Source: Mucilaginibacter sp. | GTDB lineage: Bacteria > Bacteroidota > Bacteroidia > Sphingobacteriales > Sphingobacteriaceae | DNA: 64,000 nucleotides | Direction of reading: 5' to 3' | Assembly: GCA_031292485.1 (NCBI GenBank) | Contig: JARLHA010000003.1 | Location: 62,001-126,000, forward strand | Shown: positions 59,674 to 64,000 of the stretch, piece by piece | Layout of the letters: every line of letters starts with the position of its first letter | Numbering within the stretch: the stretch's first letter is position 1 | Made by a program: the position numbers and the translations under genes | The notes under the pieces: model-generated | The model's input: only the letters and a program-made list of their open reading frames with translations | Databases searched by the model: none | Told to the model about the DNA's origin: nothing

Positions 59674-62484
59674 ATGGATCGTCTCAATTATATTAATAGC
59701 GGTAACGCTGCCTACATAAATTCATTGTACGAGGCATACAAACAAGAGCCTGAATCTGTAGACTTTGGATGGCAAAAATTTTTCGAAGGTTTTGATTTTG
59801 GAAAAGATACACCTGCCGCCCCGGTGGCAACCATACCTGCCGAAGCTTCGGATCACTTTTTCAAAGAAATAAACGTACTAAATATGATAGATGGATACCG
59901 CTCACGCGGCCATCTCTTCACCAAAACAAATCCCGTACGCGAGCGCCGCAAATATTTTCCAGGCAAAGAGCTTGAAACTTTTGGTTTAAGCGATGCTGAC
60001 CTGGATACCGTTTTTAATGCGGGTGTACAGGTAGGTTTGGGCCCAGCGACATTACGCGATATCCGCCAGTTACTCGAAGAAACGTATTGCGAATCAATCG
60101 GTGCCGAATATAGATATATACGTAACCCTATAAAGATCAAATGGTTTGAGGACCGGATGGAAAGCAAACGCAATACTCCGTCTTATACCATCGAGGAAAA
60201 AAAACTAATCCTGAATAAGCTGAATGAGGCGGTTGTTTTTGAAAATTTTTTAGGGACGAAATTTTTAGGGCAAAAACGTTTTTCACTTGAAGGAGCGGAA
60301 GCGGTGATCCCGGCACTTGATTCGGTAATCCAAAACGGATCAGAATTGGGCATCGAAGAGTTTATCATTGGTATGGCCCACCGCGGCAGGCTCAATGTGC
60401 TGACAAATATCATGGAAAAGCCCTATAAAGAAGTTTTTTCGGAATTTGAAGGCAAAAATTTTGACGAAGAAACCCCATTTGGCGGCGACGTCAAATACCA
60501 CCTTGGTTATTCAACAGATGTGGTAACCCAGGGCGGCAAAAAGGTGCATTTAAGCCTTTGTCCTAACCCCTCGCATCTCGAAGCCGTCGACCCGGTAGTT
60601 GAAGGATTAACCCGGTCGAAGATCGATTTTAAATATAATGGCGACCAATCCAAAATAGCGCCGATATTGATCCATGGCGATGCTTCTATTGCCGGACAGG
60701 GCATTGTTTACGAGGTTTTACAGATGGAGAAACTGGATGGTTACCGCACCGGCGGAACTATCCATATCGTTATCAATAACCAGATTGGCTTTACTACCAA
60801 TTACAAAGATGCCCGCTCAAGTACTTATTGTACCGATGTTGCCAAAACAGTTTTATCGCCGGTATTTCACGTAAACGGGGATGATGTTGAGGCGATGGCT
60901 TATGTGGTAAACCTGGCGATGGAGTACAGGCAGGTATTTCACGAAGATGTATTTATCGATCTTTTATGCTACCGCAGGTACGGGCATAACGAGGCCGATG
61001 AGCCAAAGTTCACCCAGCCGGTATTATACAAGGCGATAGAAGCGCATCCAAACCCGCTGGAGATCTACAAAAAACAACTACTGGAAGAAGGCAGCATTGA
61101 CGCGAATTACGCGCCGGAGCTTGAGAAAAATTTCCGGGCGTTCTTACAGAAGAATCTTGACGAGTCGAAATCAGAAGACAGGATCACCGAAACCGTGCAA
61201 ATGTTTGAAGGTGTATGGCAGGGGATGCACATAGCCAGCACAAGGGAGTTTTTTGCCCCTGTTGACACTTCAGTGCCGGAAGAAGAGATACTCGAAATAG
61301 GTAAAAAAATAACCACTTTACCCGAAGGAAAAGAGTTTTTCAAGAAAATTGAAAAGCTTTTTGAAGAGCGGAACAAAATGGTCACCAAAACCCAGGTTTT
61401 TGACTGGGCAATGGGCGAACTCCTGGCTTATGGGTCGTTGTTAAAAGACGGCCACCCGGTTAGGATAAGCGGTGAAGACGTTAAACGCGGTACTTTTTCG
61501 CATCGTCATGCTGTTTTAACTTTAGTTGATTCGGAAGACGAATATACACCGCTTGATACCATTGGCGCCGAAGCTAAATTCAGCATTTTTAATTCTTTAC
61601 TGTCTGAATATGGTGTTTTAGGATTTGAATATGGTTATGCCATGGCAAACCCTAACGCACTTACCATATGGGAAGCACAGTTTGGCGACTTTTTTAATGG
61701 CGCCCAAATCATCGTCGACCAATACATCGCCAGCGCCGAAACCAAATGGCAGCGGGGCAACGGTTTGGTAATGCTATTACCTCACGGATATGAGGGACAG
61801 GGCCCCGAACACTCTTCGGCGCGTGTTGAACGCTTTTTGGAACTTTGCGCAGATAGCAATATCCAGGTAGCCAATTGCACCACACCGGCTAACCTTTTCC
61901 ATATATTAAGGCGGCAGATGCTGAGGGATTTCCGCAAACCCCTAATCATATTTACACCAAAGAGTCTGCTGCGCAGCCCTAAATGTGTATCAAAACTGGA
62001 AGAGTTTACCCGTGGCAAATTCCATGAGCTGATTGATGATGAATATGCCGATGTTAAAAAAGTAAAACGCGTACTGTTATGTACCGGCAAAATATACTAT
62101 GACCTGCTTGAAAAACAGCAGGCCGACAAACGCAAAGATGTAGCTATTGTTCGTATTGAGCAATTATACCCAACGCCATTAGTGCAGATATTAAAGGTGA
62201 AGGCTAAATACAGTAAAGCCACGGAGTTTATCTGGGTGCAGGAAGAGCCTGAAAATATGGGCGCATGGCCATATATTTGCCGCAAATTCCATAACGACAA
62301 ATTAATCAACCTTAATGTAATTTCGCGTAATGAAGGCAGCAGCACCGCTACCGGTTTTGCAAAACAGCATGCGGCACAGCAATTGTTAATAGTATCGAAA
62401 GCCTTTGAGGCGCCACCGGGCAAACAGGTAAAAACAGCAGTAAAAGAAACCGCTGCAAAAATGGCGACAGCCGGAGCGGATTAA
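59674..62484 (+). CDS. odhA: 2-oxoglutarate dehydrogenase E1 component
   Basis: Thiamine-diphosphate decarboxylase of the TCA cycle, 936 aa. The N-terminal segment MDRLNYINSGNAAYINSLYE binds the E2 core. The catalytic part shows GMAHRGRLNVLTNIMEK, HLGYSTDVVTQGGKKVHLSL, NPSHLEAVDPVVEG, ThDP motif GDASIAGQGIVYEVLQ to VINNQIGFTT, and YRRYGHNEADEPKFTQP. The transketolase-like C-terminus contains PHGYEGQGPEHSSARVERFL. Length is as usual. Followed by odhB after 103 bases with a GAGACGCAA element. Confidence 0.97.
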   Translation: MDRLNYINSGNAAYINSLYEAYKQEPESVDFGWQKFFEGFDFGKDTPAAPVATIPAEASDHFFKEINVLNMIDGYRSRGHLFTKTNPVRERRKYFPGKELETFGLSDADLDTVFNAGVQVGLGPATLRDIRQLLEETYCESIGAEYRYIRNPIKIKWFEDRMESKRNTPSYTIEEKKLILNKLNEAVVFENFLGTKFLGQKRFSLEGAEAVIPALDSVIQNGSELGIEEFIIGMAHRGRLNVLTNIMEKPYKEVFSEFEGKNFDEETPFGGDVKYHLGYSTDVVTQGGKKVHLSLCPNPSHLEAVDPVVEGLTRSKIDFKYNGDQSKIAPILIHGDASIAGQGIVYEVLQMEKLDGYRTGGTIHIVINNQIGFTTNYKDARSSTYCTDVAKTVLSPVFHVNGDDVEAMAYVVNLAMEYRQVFHEDVFIDLLCYRRYGHNEADEPKFTQPVLYKAIEAHPNPLEIYKKQLLEEGSIDANYAPELEKNFRAFLQKNLDESKSEDRITETVQMFEGVWQGMHIASTREFFAPVDTSVPEEEILEIGKKITTLPEGKEFFKKIEKLFEERNKMVTKTQVFDWAMGELLAYGSLLKDGHPVRISGEDVKRGTFSHRHAVLTLVDSEDEYTPLDTIGAEAKFSIFNSLLSEYGVLGFEYGYAMANPNALTIWEAQFGDFFNGAQIIVDQYIASAETKWQRGNGLVMLLPHGYEGQGPEHSSARVERFLELCADSNIQVANCTTPANLFHILRRQMLRDFRKPLIIFTPKSLLRSPKCVSKLEEFTRGKFHELIDDEYADVKKVKRVLLCTGKIYYDLLEKQQADKRKDVAIVRIEQLYPTPLVQILKVKAKYSKATEFIWVQEEPENMGAWPYICRKFHNDKLINLNVISRNEGSSTATGFAKQHAAQQLLIVSKAFEAPPGKQVKTAVKETAAKMATAGAD

Positions 62485-62494
62485 TAAACATAAC

Positions 62495-62564
62495 CGTAGA
62501 GACGCAACATTTTGCGTCTCTGTGAAAATTGCATACCGGAGACGCAAAGTATTGCGTCTCTACG
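62495..62564. repeat. double GAGACGCAA hairpin element between odhA and odhB
   Basis: Hairpin 1: AGAGACGCAA-CATT-TTGCGTCTCT (62498-62521). Hairpin 2: GAGACGCAA-AGTA-TTGCGTCTC (62539-62560). The outermost CGTAGAGACGCAA (62495-62507) and TTGCGTCTCTACG (62552-62564) also pair, so one large or two small stems can form. This word is a known type of dispersed Bacteroidetes repeat. Confidence 0.8.
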
Positions 62565-62587
62565 TTTAAAACTACAAAAATTAAACA

Positions 62588-64000
62588 ATGAGTTTAACGA
62601 TCAAAGTTCCGCCGGTTGGCGAATCTATTACCGAAGTAACCCTGTCGGGCTGGAAAAAAAAAGACGGCGACGAGGTTAAAATGGATGAAGTAATTGCCGA
62701 GCTGGAATCAGACAAGGCAACATTTGAACTTACCGCCGAAAAGGCAGGGATTTTAAGAATAGTTGCAAAAGAAGGCGATACACTTCCTATTGGTGCTGTT
62801 GTTGCCACTATTGAAGAGAGCGGCACCGCAGGTTCGGTTGTGAAAGAAAGTGCACCCGCCGCTCAGCCTCAACCGGTTGTAGTTGCCACTGCGCCGGCTC
62901 CCGCATCAGCAAATACCATTCCGGCTACCAACGGCGCGGCTCCGGCTGCTTCATTACAGGTAAAAGTACCAACGGTAGGCGAATCCATTACAGAAGTAAC
63001 CTTATCCCGCTGGATAAAAAAGGATGGCGATGCGGTTGCTATGGATGAGCCCATCGCTGAACTTGAATCAGATAAAGCTACCTTCGAACTAACTGCCGAA
63101 AAAGCAGGCATATTAAAAACAATTGCCAAAGAAGGTGATACGCTGCCCATTGGCGCAGTAGTATGTACCATTGAAGGTGTCGGCGCAGCAAAAGCAGCAG
63201 AAGCGGCGCCTGCGACTGCTACCGTTATAAACAATAGCAATACAACCTATGCATCCGGCACCCCATCACCTGCGGCAGCTAAAATACTGGCCGAAAAAGG
63301 CGTAGATGCCAAAGCATTAAGCGGGACCGGCGTTGGCGGCAGAATCACCAAAGAGGATGCCCTGCTTGCCGAAAAAGTATCCGAAAATCCGCAAATCAGT
63401 AAAGCAGCACAGAGCCAGATCGCCGAACCCGCTAAGCCTGCTGCTCCGGCACCGAAAGTTGAAAGTGCAGCACCCGGTTCAAGGACGGACCGTCGCGAAA
63501 AAATGTCGTCATTGCGCAAAACTGTGGCTAAACGTTTGGTTGCTGTTAAAAATGAAACTGCCATGCTCACCACCTTTAACGAAGTGGATATGGCGCCGAT
63601 CATGGAGCTGCGTGCCAAGTACAAAGATAAATTCAAAGAAAAACATGGCGTTGGCCTTGGCTTTATGTCATTCTTCACCAAAGCGGTTTGCGAAGCGCTG
63701 AAAGAATGGCCTGCAGTTGGCGCGCGTATTGAAGGCGAAGAAGTTGTTTACAGCAATTTCGCTGATATTTCTATTGCTGTTTCTGCTCCAAAGGGACTGG
63801 TTGTACCGGTGATCCGCAATGCGGAAAGCCTTAGCCTGGCTGGTATCGAAAAAGCAGTTGCCGCATTGGCCGTAAAAGCACGTGATAATAAACTAACCCT
63901 CGAAGAAATGACCGGCGGAACCTTCACCATTACCAATGGCGGAGTTTTTGGTTCGATGATGTCAACCCCGATCATTAATTCGCCGCAGTCAGCTATCCTG
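62588..64000 (+). CDS. odhB: dihydrolipoyl succinyltransferase (E2o) with two lipoyl domains, C-terminus cut by window edge
   Basis: E2 core enzyme of 2-oxoglutarate dehydrogenase. The 471 visible residues hold two lipoyl domains (about 1-78 and 120-200), each with the lipoylated Lys in AELESDKATFEL. The second is nearly a copy of the first (VPTVGESITEVTLSRW against VPPVGESITEVTLSGW). Ala/Pro-rich linkers follow, then the peripheral-subunit-binding domain (SPAAAKILAEKGVDAKALSG) and the start of the acyltransferase domain (EKMSSLRKTVAKRLVAVKNE), up to ITNGGVFGSMMSTPIINSPQ. The catalytic HxxxD lies beyond the edge. Confidence 0.96.
   Translation, partial: MSLTIKVPPVGESITEVTLSGWKKKDGDEVKMDEVIAELESDKATFELTAEKAGILRIVAKEGDTLPIGAVVATIEESGTAGSVVKESAPAAQPQPVVVATAPAPASANTIPATNGAAPAASLQVKVPTVGESITEVTLSRWIKKDGDAVAMDEPIAELESDKATFELTAEKAGILKTIAKEGDTLPIGAVVCTIEGVGAAKAAEAAPATATVINNSNTTYASGTPSPAAAKILAEKGVDAKALSGTGVGGRITKEDALLAEKVSENPQISKAAQSQIAEPAKPAAPAPKVESAAPGSRTDRREKMSSLRKTVAKRLVAVKNETAMLTTFNEVDMAPIMELRAKYKDKFKEKHGVGLGFMSFFTKAVCEALKEWPAVGARIEGEEVVYSNFADISIAVSAPKGLVVPVIRNAESLSLAGIEKAVAALAVKARDNKLTLEEMTGGTFTITNGGVFGSMMSTPIINSPQSAIL

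Noticed and set aside
1..64000. Prophage, integrative element or genomic island boundaries
   Set aside because: No integrase, transposase, phage structural gene, tRNA-associated direct repeat or abrupt composition change was seen; the contents are mainly core or common accessory genes.

Overview
The window comes from a Bacteroidetes chromosome, most likely the family Sphingobacteriaceae (Mucilaginibacter/Pedobacter-like). The case rests on many TAnnTTTG promoter elements with an upstream TTG/TTTG, families typical of the phylum (SIMPL, DUF4293, DUF1572, M61 and TIGR01777 proteins, PorT-like outer-membrane barrels, lipoproteins, FKBP lipoproteins), and gene gaps filled with dispersed inverted-repeat 'words'. 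The gene order looks like ordinary chromosome. I found no rRNA, tRNA, CRISPR array, prophage, transposase or conjugation gene.

Layout. 1-9.1 kb: a truncated M28 peptidase lipoprotein, SIMPL protein, serS, rsmI, a DinB-like protein, lnt, a BadF-type sugar kinase and a response regulator. 9.4-15.6 kb: M61 protease, a tiny membrane protein, and a three-gene NHEJ operon (ku, a separate LigD phosphoesterase, LigD ligase-polymerase). 15.6-18.4 kb: GH53 and GH43 secreted glycosidases in head-to-head orientation. 18.4-25 kb: cupin/anti-sigma-like protein, VOC protein, LysR, a ferredoxin reductase with its 2Fe-2S ferredoxin, a patatin-like lipase and an HxlR regulator. 25.2-32.1 kb: a complete histidine-utilisation operon (marR-hutH-hutU-hutI-ftcD) led by a 24-bp perfect palindrome. 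32-44.5 kb: membrane and transport proteins, aconitase, polysaccharide deacetylase, a TolC/HlyD pair and gpsA. 44.9-51.8 kb: DEAD-box helicase, orphan antitoxin-like gene with an alpha/beta hydrolase, DUF4293, DUF892, MarR and two FKBP lipoproteins. 51.8-59.1 kb: a photobiology island (photolyase, TIGR01777 SDR, Dabb protein, ABC1 kinase, HAD phosphatase, TetR, and divergent Cry-DASH). 59.6-64 kb: odhA and the start of odhB.

Functional links. The hut genes take histidine to glutamate, with the formimino group passed to tetrahydrofolate by a fused FtcD. Ku, the phosphoesterase and the ligase-polymerase form an end-joining repair set. odhA/odhB and aconitase are TCA enzymes. The photolyase island may be a coordinated light-damage response under the TetR protein (inference).

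Most unusual features. (1) An ~85-118 bp element with GCCTCACC terminal inverted repeats and two internal CCTCTCC/GGAGAGG hairpins occurs three times. It is translated as the C-terminus of RsmI and as the N-terminus of the HAD phosphatase, whose ATG it appears to have displaced. (2) Several convergent gene pairs are separated by perfect inverted repeats, each built from a different dispersed word. (3) LigD is split, and both parts begin with a similar short peptide. (4) Several small proteins of 34-51 aa are visible that standard gene calling would tend to miss.
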